Assembly: GCA_938091165.1 (NCBI GenBank)
Contig: CALKNK010000005.1
Coordinates: 1 to 64,000, forward strand
Length of the DNA: 64,000 bases
Source of the DNA: an uncultured Ilumatobacter sp.
GTDB taxonomy: Bacteria; Actinomycetota; Acidimicrobiia; Acidimicrobiales; Ilumatobacteraceae
Direction: 5' to 3'
Each line of letters opens with the position of its first letter. Within the stretch, counting starts at the first letter, position 1. A model generated the notes under the pieces. It was not told where the DNA came from and did no database searches. It saw nothing but the letters and a program-made list of their open reading frames with translations. Position numbers and translations under genes: made by a program. Below are positions 17,693 to 25,056 of this stretch, piece by piece.

Positions 17693-18676
17693 TCAGTTCG
17701 ATGGAACCGGTAGTGGCGCGTCGGCCCACTTACGAGCTGCATCAACGACGGCGATGGTCAGCGCACCCGTGGCGTCGACGACGTCACGAACTGGACCAAC
17801 AGAACACAGAACTGCCGGCATCCGCGTTTCTCGTAGAACGGGCAGCCGCATTCCGCGCAGCGTAGGTGTAATCGGCAAGAGCCCATTGAGTTCGCGTACC
17901 AGGTGCGAGCCGAGCGATCGGCCACCAACAGACTCGAACGAAGGTACGGCAAAATAGGAGATGTCAGCACATATCTTTGAGCTAGCTTCAAAACCTATGT
18001 AGATAGTCGCATCAAATCTGTTCGCCGCAGCAGCCTGGGCGGCTGCGTCGTACTCATCCGTTGACATCACTGAGGCACCTTGTTGACGCAAAGCCCGAGC
18101 TACAGAGCGTCCAATCGAGCTAAGTCCGCCGAACTGACCAACGACGATTCGTAATGTTCGGAGCGAAGTGGTGTGGCGGACTGACTCAAGTTCCCGGATT
18201 GACGCTACCCCGGGGCCAGATCCACTTTGACGGCCCAAGACATCAAGCGTCTGGACGGTCTTACGTCCACAGATGCCGTCGGCATTCAGCCCACTGTTTC
18301 GCTGAAAGTCCGTGAGCGCACGGATTGTTGCAGGCCCCAAAATACCGTCTGGTCGACCGCAGTCGAATCCAACATGGTTGAGTGCGTGTTGCAGTTTCTC
18401 GATGTCATCACCCCTGAGATGGGGCGCACTGAGCACGAGAAGACGATCGCCAAGTTTCCAACCTGCTTCGACGAGCGCCAACCACGATTGCTCATCGCAG
18501 ATACCGCTGACGTACAGGCCACGCACGGCTTGGAACTCTTGAAGAGCTTCCTCGGTGGACGAGCAAAATGATCCCGCTTCAGCACAAACTGGGCTGTGCC
18601 CGGCAGCACTGAGGCGGCGCTGCAAGTCTCGAATTGGTTCGCCATGTTGGCCCCGCTGGAGCGGGAACGGCGTCAC
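17693..18676 (-). CDS. cwlM: CwlM-like protein: two PG-binding domains plus degenerate amidase domain
   Basis: 327 residues. Two peptidoglycan-binding (PG_binding_1) domains cover about 5-70 and 85-145 (for example QRGQHGEPIRDLQRRL and CGRPDGILGPATIRALTDFQ). The C-terminal part (about 172-318) follows the amidase_3 fold pattern but lacks every expected zinc ligand. The GHGG motif reads GQFGG (180-184), the SIHaN motif reads IGFEASS (227-233), and the late Glu motif reads PAVLCSVG (287-294). In mycobacteria CwlM, encoded between trxC and parB, is a cytoplasmic activator of MurA. The same position here supports the same regulatory family. There is no signal peptide. The start overlaps the trxA stop by 4 bases. 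Confidence 0.85.
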   Translation of the reverse strand: MTPFPLQRGQHGEPIRDLQRRLSAAGHSPVCAEAGSFCSSTEEALQEFQAVRGLYVSGICDEQSWLALVEAGWKLGDRLLVLSAPHLRGDDIEKLQHALNHVGFDCGRPDGILGPATIRALTDFQRNSGLNADGICGRKTVQTLDVLGRQSGSGPGVASIRELESVRHTTSLRTLRIVVGQFGGLSSIGRSVARALRQQGASVMSTDEYDAAAQAAAANRFDATIYIGFEASSKICADISYFAVPSFESVGGRSLGSHLVRELNGLLPITPTLRGMRLPVLRETRMPAVLCSVGPVRDVVDATGALTIAVVDAARKWADAPLPVPSN

Positions 18677-19008
18677 TCCGTTGGAAGAAATTCCTGCAAC
18701 TCCTGAAGAAGGGCACCTTTACTCTTGGCGCCGACGAGACGCTTTTCGACCTCGCCACCCTTGAACACAAGAAGCGTCGGAATACTCATGACATTAAACT
18801 TCATGGCGAGATCGGGGTTGTCGTCCACATTCAACTTGGTGACTGCAATGTTTTCACCGTGTTCGGCGCTGATCTCTTCGAGAATCGGCGCAATCTGCTT
18901 GCATGGTCCGCACCATTCGGCCCAGAAGTCAACGATAACAGGGACATCGGATGCTCCAACGGCCTCGTCAAAAGTGCTGGTTGAGAGGTTAGTGATTCCG
19001 TTTGCCAT
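18673..19008 (-). CDS. trxA: Thioredoxin
   Basis: Cytoplasmic disulfide reductant, 111 residues, with the WCGPC active site in FWAEWCGPCKQI and the cis-proline region IPTLLVFKGG. The ATG at 19008 (ANGITNL) is preferred because a GAAAGG ribosome-binding site lies about 9 bases upstream. The ATG three codons earlier is too close to that site. Its end overlaps the start of the CwlM-like gene (ATGA), and trxB lies upstream, so the three are likely cotranscribed. Confidence 0.97.
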   Translation of the reverse strand: MANGITNLSTSTFDEAVGASDVPVIVDFWAEWCGPCKQIAPILEEISAEHGENIAVTKLNVDDNPDLAMKFNVMSIPTLLVFKGGEVEKRLVGAKSKGALLQELQEFLPTE

Positions 19009-19123
19009 GATGGGCATCCTTTCAATTGCGGGTTCTGCCCGAAGTGCTCAATGTTTGCACGACATGAGAGCATGCGTGTCTAGGGATCTACAACCTGCCA
19101 GTTGGGCCGGATATTCCTGCTCG

Positions 19124-20089
19124 TTAGTCCTGGATTGCCTCAAGCCAACGTTCGGCGTCGATTGCGGCCATGCAACCGGAGCCGGCGGCCGTGATGGCCT
19201 GACGGTAGATCGAATCTTGTACGTCACCACAGGCGAACACCCCATCAACGTCGGTATAGGTCGAGTCGGGCTTGGTGTGTAGGTATCCGGTTGATTCATC
19301 CATGGCAAGTTTGCCACGGAAGATGTCAGTATTTGGCTTATGTCCGATGGCGACGAACAGTCCTGTCACCGGTAATTCGCTCGTCTTACCCGTTAGGGAG
19401 TGAGTGATCTCGAGACCAGACACCTTGTCATCTCCACGAATTGCGCTGACTTGTGAGTTCCAAAGGAACTTGATCTTCGGGTTGGCATGCGCCCGGTCTT
19501 GCATAATTTTTGATGCTCGAAGCTCGTCCCGACGCACGATCAGAGTCACTTCGTTAGCAAACTTTGTGAGGAAAGAGGCTTCTTCAAGTGCAGAGTCACC
19601 GCCACCGACGACTGCGATGTCGTGGCCTCGGAAGAAAAAGCCGTCGCACGTCGCGCATGTCGAAAGGCCGTACCCGAGAAGACGCTCCTCTTCGGGAAGA
19701 CCGAGCATGAGCGACTGTGCGCCAGTGCTGACGATGACCGAGTGACCGAAGTAGTCCTGATCGCGCACGCTTACCTTGAACGGGCGGACACTGAGGTCAA
19801 CGTCTGTCGCCTTGTCCGTGATGATTTCAGTGCCAAAACGTTCGGCTTGAGCACGCATTTCAGCCATCAAGTCAGGGCCCATAATGCCGTCACGGAACCC
19901 TGGGAAGTTTTCAACCTCAGTCGTAAGCATCAACTGCCCGCCCGGCTGATCGCTCGTGCTCGATGGCTCACCTTCGATCATCAGCGGCGCCAGCGAAGCT
20001 CGGGCGGTGTAGATCGCAGCAGTGAGCCCAGCGGGGCCAGAGCCGATGATGATGACGTCGCGGATATCAGATGGTTCGGGCGTGGACAT
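19124..20089 (-). CDS. trxB: Thioredoxin reductase
   Basis: FAD/NADPH enzyme that reduces thioredoxin, 321 residues. The FAD-binding motif is IIGSGPAGLTAAIYTARA near the N-terminus, the redox-active pair is CATCDG, and the NADPH motif is VVGGGDSALEEA. The final motif GVFACGDVQD is typical. It is encoded directly upstream of trxA on the same strand. Confidence 0.98.
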   Translation of the reverse strand: MSTPEPSDIRDVIIIGSGPAGLTAAIYTARASLAPLMIEGEPSSTSDQPGGQLMLTTEVENFPGFRDGIMGPDLMAEMRAQAERFGTEIITDKATDVDLSVRPFKVSVRDQDYFGHSVIVSTGAQSLMLGLPEEERLLGYGLSTCATCDGFFFRGHDIAVVGGGDSALEEASFLTKFANEVTLIVRRDELRASKIMQDRAHANPKIKFLWNSQVSAIRGDDKVSGLEITHSLTGKTSELPVTGLFVAIGHKPNTDIFRGKLAMDESTGYLHTKPDSTYTDVDGVFACGDVQDSIYRQAITAAGSGCMAAIDAERWLEAIQD

Positions 20090-20122
20090 GACGTCTTCCG
20101 GGAGAGTGACCGAGGATTGGAT

Positions 20123-20446
20123 TCAGGAAGCGTCTGCGTTGCGCTTCCGGAACAACCACAACCCGATGAGGCTCACGATTGTTCCTACTGCGAGATAACT
20201 CAGGTAGACCGATTGATCGCGACTGAACCAGTTGTTCAGCACCTCGTGGGCACCTCTGGTGACCATGATGAGTGTGATGACTACTGCGAAAACGCCGAGC
20301 AAGACGGCGATGATCCCGAAAACCAAGCCCCGTGCTGCATATACCAGTGGGGTGGTGGTCTTATCACGAATGTTGCCGACGAGCCGCACAACAGTGTCGG
20401 TGGTCTCGTTGGCCCAGTTTGGATCGGTCAGCGGATTGGCTGGCAT
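20123..20446 (-). CDS. Small membrane protein with two helices
   Basis: 107 residues with two predicted membrane helices, about 40-65 and 80-100, and a short basic tail. The N-terminal segment contains NETTDTVVRLVGNIRDKTTTP, which resembles the amphipathic start of actinobacterial phage-holin-superfamily-III-like proteins (resemblance only). Function unknown. It lies between the anti-sigma gene and trxB on the same strand and is probably part of the same transcript. The start is ATG. Confidence 0.72.
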   Translation of the reverse strand: MPANPLTDPNWANETTDTVVRLVGNIRDKTTTPLVYAARGLVFGIIAVLLGVFAVVITLIMVTRGAHEVLNNWFSRDQSVYLSYLAVGTIVSLIGLWLFRKRNADAS

Positions 20447-20536
20447 AATTTCGTCAGGTTAGCCGCGAGCACTGAGAGAGTCCTCATGAACCCGACGCAA
20501 CGGTCGGAACGGGAGCTGAAATTTCAAGGATGCCTC

Positions 20537-21478
20537 TTAAGGCAGAGGTAAAGGTGTACGCGAAATGACGGTGCAGTTCTTGTCGTTGTAGGCAACTGCT
20601 TCTGCACGGGAATTGTTGATACCTATAGCAATAGGATCGCTGACGGCTCCCGATGTCGCCCAGAGCGCGAAGCCCACAAATTCGTCAACGAGGCTGCAAA
20701 GGTCAACCGGAGGCGGCAGTGTCGTGTCTGGGGCTACTTCCGCATCAGCGGCGTCGGGTTGAATTTCCTCTTGGGCCAAGGTGCGCGAAATAACTTTGGC
20801 GTTAGCAAAGTTGGCAAGTTCGGCATCGCTGCTCAGAACCTCAAGGTTATTGTCGGCCGGTGCCTCCTCGGGGCCACCTTGAATCTCATCAGATGCGCTT
20901 GCTGGGACCGCTCCAACAGCGACGTCGACGGTGGACTCGTCAAATTGGTCGAACGTTTCTGCAGCCGCAGCTTCTGGCCCACTCTCGAATTCCGAAGACA
21001 CCGTCTCATCGAAGCTGGGGCCAGTGTCTGTGCTTTCGCTTGCCGTGCTGTTATTTGTCTCGCTTGTGTTGACTGCGTCGCGCACGATGAGGCTAGCGCC
21101 GGCGAATACAACGATCGCAGCAGCGACAGTGAGCACCCGCGTGCTTACTGGCTTGCGTTGTGCACGTCGATCGCTAAGCGATGTCGGGGCAGTAATTGAG
21201 GCACCACCGGCGGCACCGGCGGCATCGGCGCCGACTGGTGTCGTGTCGCCTATTTTCTCTGAGGAGGGCAACCGGTCCCACGCCTCAAGAGCACCTGCTA
21301 GGTGTCGTTCGCGAACCGAAATCGGGGCGGCTTCTATGTCACTGAGGACAGCGCGAACCTGACGAAGACGATCGACTTGGGCGAGTAATTCGGGGTCAGT
21401 CTCGATCTGTGCGCGTTCGGTAGCAGTGGCGTCACCATCGAGATACGCGCTCGTCAGATTGATCAGGTCGTCGTTCAT
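20537..21478 (-). CDS. Probable membrane anti-sigma factor without zinc motif
   Basis: 313 residues. The N-terminal cytoplasmic part (about 1-70) resembles an anti-sigma domain (AYLDGDATATERAQIE), a single membrane helix follows at about 116-138, and the extracytoplasmic part is acidic and rich in Ser, Thr, Ala and Glu. It has no Cys in the cytoplasmic part, so the HxxxCxxC zinc motif of ZAS anti-sigma factors is absent. The start overlaps the sigma stop by 4 bases (ATGA). In M. tuberculosis the equivalent gene after sigM is Rv3912, which supports the role by position. Confidence 0.75.
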   Translation of the reverse strand: MNDDLINLTSAYLDGDATATERAQIETDPELLAQVDRLRQVRAVLSDIEAAPISVRERHLAGALEAWDRLPSSEKIGDTTPVGADAAGAAGGASITAPTSLSDRRAQRKPVSTRVLTVAAAIVVFAGASLIVRDAVNTSETNNSTASESTDTGPSFDETVSSEFESGPEAAAAETFDQFDESTVDVAVGAVPASASDEIQGGPEEAPADNNLEVLSSDAELANFANAKVISRTLAQEEIQPDAADAEVAPDTTLPPPVDLCSLVDEFVGFALWATSGAVSDPIAIGINNSRAEAVAYNDKNCTVISRTPLPLP

Positions 21479-22131
21479 ATCGAATCAGTTGGACGTTCAG
21501 AGATGTGGCGCTGGTTCCCAGGATCAGAAAATTTTCCAGACGTTACTGGCTCAATATGCGGTCCCGTGAGGAGGTCTCCGACACGGAGGCTGTCTGTGAG
21601 TACGGACCGTCCGCGAGCAATTCGTGACTTCACCGTTCCAACGGGGACGTCAAGGATGTCCGCAATTTCGTCGTAGTTAAGATTAGCGACATCGCGAAGC
21701 ACAACGGCTGCCTTGAAGTCGTCGCTGAGATCGCTGAGCGCTGCGTCGATCGCAAGGCGGTCAGCGATGACTTCGATGCGCTTCGCCGCCATCGGGTCTG
21801 CCTGTTCTGGCTCTCCGCCTTCGTCTTCTCCTACTCGGATCGATTGCAGCGACGGGCGCCGGTTACGTTTGCGGAGTTCATCCAACGAGGCATTAGTTGC
21901 GATCCGGTAGGCCCAGGTGCTGAATGCAGCACGGCCATCGAAACGAGGCAGGCTGCGCGAAATCTTGATCATTGCCTCTTGGCAAGCGTCGTCGGCATCA
22001 TTCACCCCGCCAGTGACACGGCGACAAACGGCGTAAATCCGGTCGTAGTGGCGGCGTAACAGTTGGTCGAGAGCGTTACGGTCGCCGCCTTGCGCTGCAG
22101 CGACAAGTTCGTCGTCGGAGAGCGGTGCCAT
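21475..22131 (-). CDS. sigM: ECF RNA polymerase sigma factor (SigM-like)
   Basis: 218 residues. Region 2 has the YAVCRRV...DADDACQEAMIKI and STWAYRIATNASLDELRKR segments. Region 4 has the helix-turn-helix LNYDEIADILDVPVGTVKSR. The tail of about 40 residues after region 4 has no known domain. Gene order with anti-sigma, trxB, trxA and cwlM matches M. tuberculosis sigM. The start ATG overlaps the kinase stop by one base and the end overlaps the anti-sigma start by four, so translation of all three is likely coupled. Target promoters are unknown. Confidence 0.93.
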   Translation of the reverse strand: MAPLSDDELVAAAQGGDRNALDQLLRRHYDRIYAVCRRVTGGVNDADDACQEAMIKISRSLPRFDGRAAFSTWAYRIATNASLDELRKRNRRPSLQSIRVGEDEGGEPEQADPMAAKRIEVIADRLAIDAALSDLSDDFKAAVVLRDVANLNYDEIADILDVPVGTVKSRIARGRSVLTDSLRVGDLLTGPHIEPVTSGKFSDPGNQRHISERPTDSI

Positions 22132-24062
22132 CAGACCAGCGCGATTTCGCCAAGGAGCCCACGGAATGGGCGGGCTTCACTGCAGTTGCCACCAGTGCCG
22201 AGCTGACGGAGCAGTACGAGCACATGTTGTACCGGGCTATCGGGAATGTTCGAGATGACCGTGCCTGGCTCGGAGCTGAACTCCTGAGCACCCAGCTGGC
22301 GATCCCAATCATCGAACGACGTGGGCACTTTCTCGTTGGCCGAGGTGTGAAACTCAATGATGTACGGCCCGGTGAGTGCGTCGACGGTGATCGGTCGTTG
22401 CGTTGGAGCGTCGAAGGTCGCAACGAGCCCTACGCCGTACTTGCCACCCATGAACTCTCCGTCATAGCAGGAAGTCCGCCAGAAGGTGGAGGAATCCCCG
22501 TCTGCGAGAGCCAGGACTGCTTCGTCATCGTTTTCTTCACCGTCGTCGCCGTCGGGGTCATAGGCCTCAATTGAAGTAATGCGAGCAAACGCATTTACTT
22601 CGCTGACGCTGCGGCCAGGAACTCCCTCAGCATCGCCATTTCCTGGTGCGCTGCTGTCATCGACCACGGTTTCCTGATCGCTCAATGCAGCTTCCGCCCC
22701 GGCAGGAAGTACAGAGGTCGGTGCGCTGCCAGCACCGCCGTCACTTCCGAATTGCACACTCACCCAAAGCAGTGTCGCAACGATTGCGGCCAGAAGCAAA
22801 AGTCCGCTGATCACGGTTAGAGAGGGCGTTTTGCTTTGAGACATACCTTTTGCTGGCTTGCCGCGCTGCGCTCCGCCGGCGCTTGGCGTGCGGTCACGCT
22901 GTTGCGAGGAAGCGATGGAATCGGCACTCGGAGCCGCTTGCACTGGAACTGAACCGGTGATTCGCTGAGGCTCGCCGGGAATTCGGCGTTGTGGAGGCAT
23001 TGGTGCCGGAGCTGCACTACGAGAGCCGATTGGTGGCTTGCTCGCTGCGCGCTCGGTCGCTGGAGTGGGTTCACGGCTTGCGCCAGTTGGAGGGGGCGGG
23101 GTCCGCGTGGCACGTCGTCGGTCTTCGGCGCGTCCGTTGAGGTCTGACGGAGCGCGTCGAAGCCGTCCTGCGGAGAACGGAGCGACCGGCGAATGCTCGT
23201 GCGGCGTGTCATCGATTGGAGGGGGCCCTTCGGCTGCTGCAGCCTCGAGTGCGTCGACGAGGTCAGCACCTGTGGCGGGTCGATGCACGGGGTTGCGAGC
23301 CAGCAGTTGATGGATGATGGTGACCAAGCTCGTCGGTAGCGTCGCGCGGAGGCGGTTGAGGTCGGTTGGGTCACGTTGTAACCGGGCTAACGCAGTGTCG
23401 GCGTCGGTTTCGCCGAGAAACGGCACACGACCGGCGAGACATTCATAGAGCACAAGGCCGAGCGAGTAGAGATCGGCACGGCCGTCGAGCTTCTTGCCTC
23501 GAACCTGCTCCGGTGACAGGTACTTAGCGGTACCCATCATGATGTTCTCGCTGGTGAGGTCGTCGCCGCCCGCAAGCGCCTTTGCGATGCCGAAATCAGT
23601 GAGCAAGACGCGCCCATCGGGTGTGATCATGATGTTGCCGGGTTTGACGTCGCGGTGCACGAAGTTGTTCTCATGAGCATGCTGGAGTGCTGCAGCGGTA
23701 GATGCGCCGATGTGCCCGGTGAGCTCGGGTGAAAGCCGCTTCTGTGTGTCAAGTAACTGACGGAGACTCTTGCCATCGACAAGTTGCATCACGACTGCCT
23801 GGCGCCCTTCGTGCTCGAATACGTCGTGCACGGCGACGATGTTCGGGTGATTCAGGCTTGCTGCTGCAATCGCTTCGCGTCTGAACCGTTCGGCTACAAC
23901 TTCGTCCGAGGCAAGCATTGGTTTGAGCCATTTGACTGCGACTTTGCGGTCAAGAGTGAGGTCAACTGCCAACCAAACTTCGGCCATCCCGCCCTGGGCT
24001 AATCGTCGCTTCAGTCGATAGCGCTCCGCTATCAACGTTTCGGCAGGAGGCAGAGCAGACAT
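22131..24062 (-). CDS. Transmembrane Ser/Thr protein kinase with extracellular discoidin-like domain
   Basis: About 643 residues. The kinase domain (about 12-275) is PknB-like and looks active: glycine-rich loop AQGGMAEVW, VAVK lysine (Lys44), HRD with Asp138 in FVHRDVKPGN, and DFG with Asp156. A Pro/Arg/Ala-rich linker follows, then one membrane helix around 415-440. The extracellular domain of about 150 residues has DGDSSTFWRTSCYDG and KYGVGLVATFD. That pattern is seen in the C-terminal domain of mycobacterial MviN/Rv3910. There are no PASTA repeats. ATG at 24062 is preferred over the TTG two codons earlier. It is translationally coupled to the ECF sigma gene. Confidence 0.93.
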   Translation of the reverse strand: MSALPPAETLIAERYRLKRRLAQGGMAEVWLAVDLTLDRKVAVKWLKPMLASDEVVAERFRREAIAAASLNHPNIVAVHDVFEHEGRQAVVMQLVDGKSLRQLLDTQKRLSPELTGHIGASTAAALQHAHENNFVHRDVKPGNIMITPDGRVLLTDFGIAKALAGGDDLTSENIMMGTAKYLSPEQVRGKKLDGRADLYSLGLVLYECLAGRVPFLGETDADTALARLQRDPTDLNRLRATLPTSLVTIIHQLLARNPVHRPATGADLVDALEAAAAEGPPPIDDTPHEHSPVAPFSAGRLRRAPSDLNGRAEDRRRATRTPPPPTGASREPTPATERAASKPPIGSRSAAPAPMPPQRRIPGEPQRITGSVPVQAAPSADSIASSQQRDRTPSAGGAQRGKPAKGMSQSKTPSLTVISGLLLLAAIVATLLWVSVQFGSDGGAGSAPTSVLPAGAEAALSDQETVVDDSSAPGNGDAEGVPGRSVSEVNAFARITSIEAYDPDGDDGEENDDEAVLALADGDSSTFWRTSCYDGEFMGGKYGVGLVATFDAPTQRPITVDALTGPYIIEFHTSANEKVPTSFDDWDRQLGAQEFSSEPGTVISNIPDSPVQHVLVLLRQLGTGGNCSEARPFRGLLGEIALV

Positions 24063-24138
24063 GATCAATGAGAACGCTAGTGGTCTCGGCCTAACTCTTT
24101 AGGGCAATGATTTATGACGCGACCGAGTGGGTGCAATG

Positions 24139-25035
24139 TCAGGAGACTTCGTGGAATGCCACTCCAATTGTTCCCCGCCCACCGTGCGTGCCGATTACCG
24201 GACCGATCTCACCGACAACGATTTCACCGTCGTAGTGCGGGCGGAGCATTTCAACGAAAGCGTCGACGTCGTTGCAGTCAGCGTGCATAACGGCGAGGTT
24301 CTCAATGTTTCCCTCGAAGCTCTTCACTTTGTTGACAAGATAGGCCAGCGACTTTGAGCGTGTGCGTTGCTTACTTTCCTCTTCAACGCCGCCATCAGCT
24401 ACTTCGATGATCGGCTTAATAGATAAGGCGGTTCCGAGTAGAGCGCGGGCGTTCCCGATACGGCCGCCCTTCTTCAGGTTGTCGAGAGTGTCCAGTGCAC
24501 CGAAGACGCGAGTGCGTTGCGCGAGTGAAATGGCAAGGTTTTCGACGTCGTCGATTGAGCCGCCGTCATGCCCTGCTTGTGCGCAAGCCAGGGCAATTGT
24601 TCCGAGCCCCATAGTGACCGTCCGGCTATCGACGATTCGGACATCTAGGTTGAGTGATCGATCCGATGCAATCGAGCGGGCAGCGAGTTCAGCGCTTTGC
24701 ATAGTTGCCGACAATGCACCCGAAAGAGAGACAACTACGATACCGGCTGCGCCTTCAGCTGCGAGCTCGCGGTACACGGTCTCGAATTGGCCCGGAGCTG
24801 GTGCAGCGGTCTCCGGCAGCGTGTCAGAACCGACGACTCGCGTCCAGAATTCTGCAACGGTGAGTTGCTCGCGGTCGATGAACTCCTCGTCACCGAAGCG
24901 AATGCTCAACGGGACGATGATGATGCCAAGTGCAGCGGCTACCTCGGGAGGCAGATCACAGGAACTGTCGGTGACAATGCGAACGACTCCAGATGAGGGG
25001 ATTGAGGCGGGCGTGTTGGTTGGTGCTTCACTCAC
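24139..25035 (-). CDS. DegV family fatty-acid-binding protein
   Basis: 298 residues with the two-domain DegV fold: VRIVTDSSCDLPPEVA at the start, VVVSLSGALSATMQSA in the middle, LDNLKKGGRIG and the late HGGRGTIGVAF. DegV proteins bind fatty acids. In Gram-positive bacteria, FakB members deliver them to the kinase FakA, but no FakA/DAK2 gene is seen here. It lies between DUF6049 and the kinase, a place occupied by murJ in mycobacteria. Cytoplasmic. Confidence 0.93.
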   Translation of the reverse strand: MSEAPTNTPASIPSSGVVRIVTDSSCDLPPEVAAALGIIIVPLSIRFGDEEFIDREQLTVAEFWTRVVGSDTLPETAAPAPGQFETVYRELAAEGAAGIVVVSLSGALSATMQSAELAARSIASDRSLNLDVRIVDSRTVTMGLGTIALACAQAGHDGGSIDDVENLAISLAQRTRVFGALDTLDNLKKGGRIGNARALLGTALSIKPIIEVADGGVEEESKQRTRSKSLAYLVNKVKSFEGNIENLAVMHADCNDVDAFVEMLRPHYDGEIVVGEIGPVIGTHGGRGTIGVAFHEVS

Positions 25036-25056
25036 GGGTAGACGATTCTACCGCAA

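Noticed and set aside
19622..20551. Plus-strand frame of 309 codons opposite trxB and the next gene
   Set aside because: Antisense shadow; trxB carries complete motifs on the other strand.
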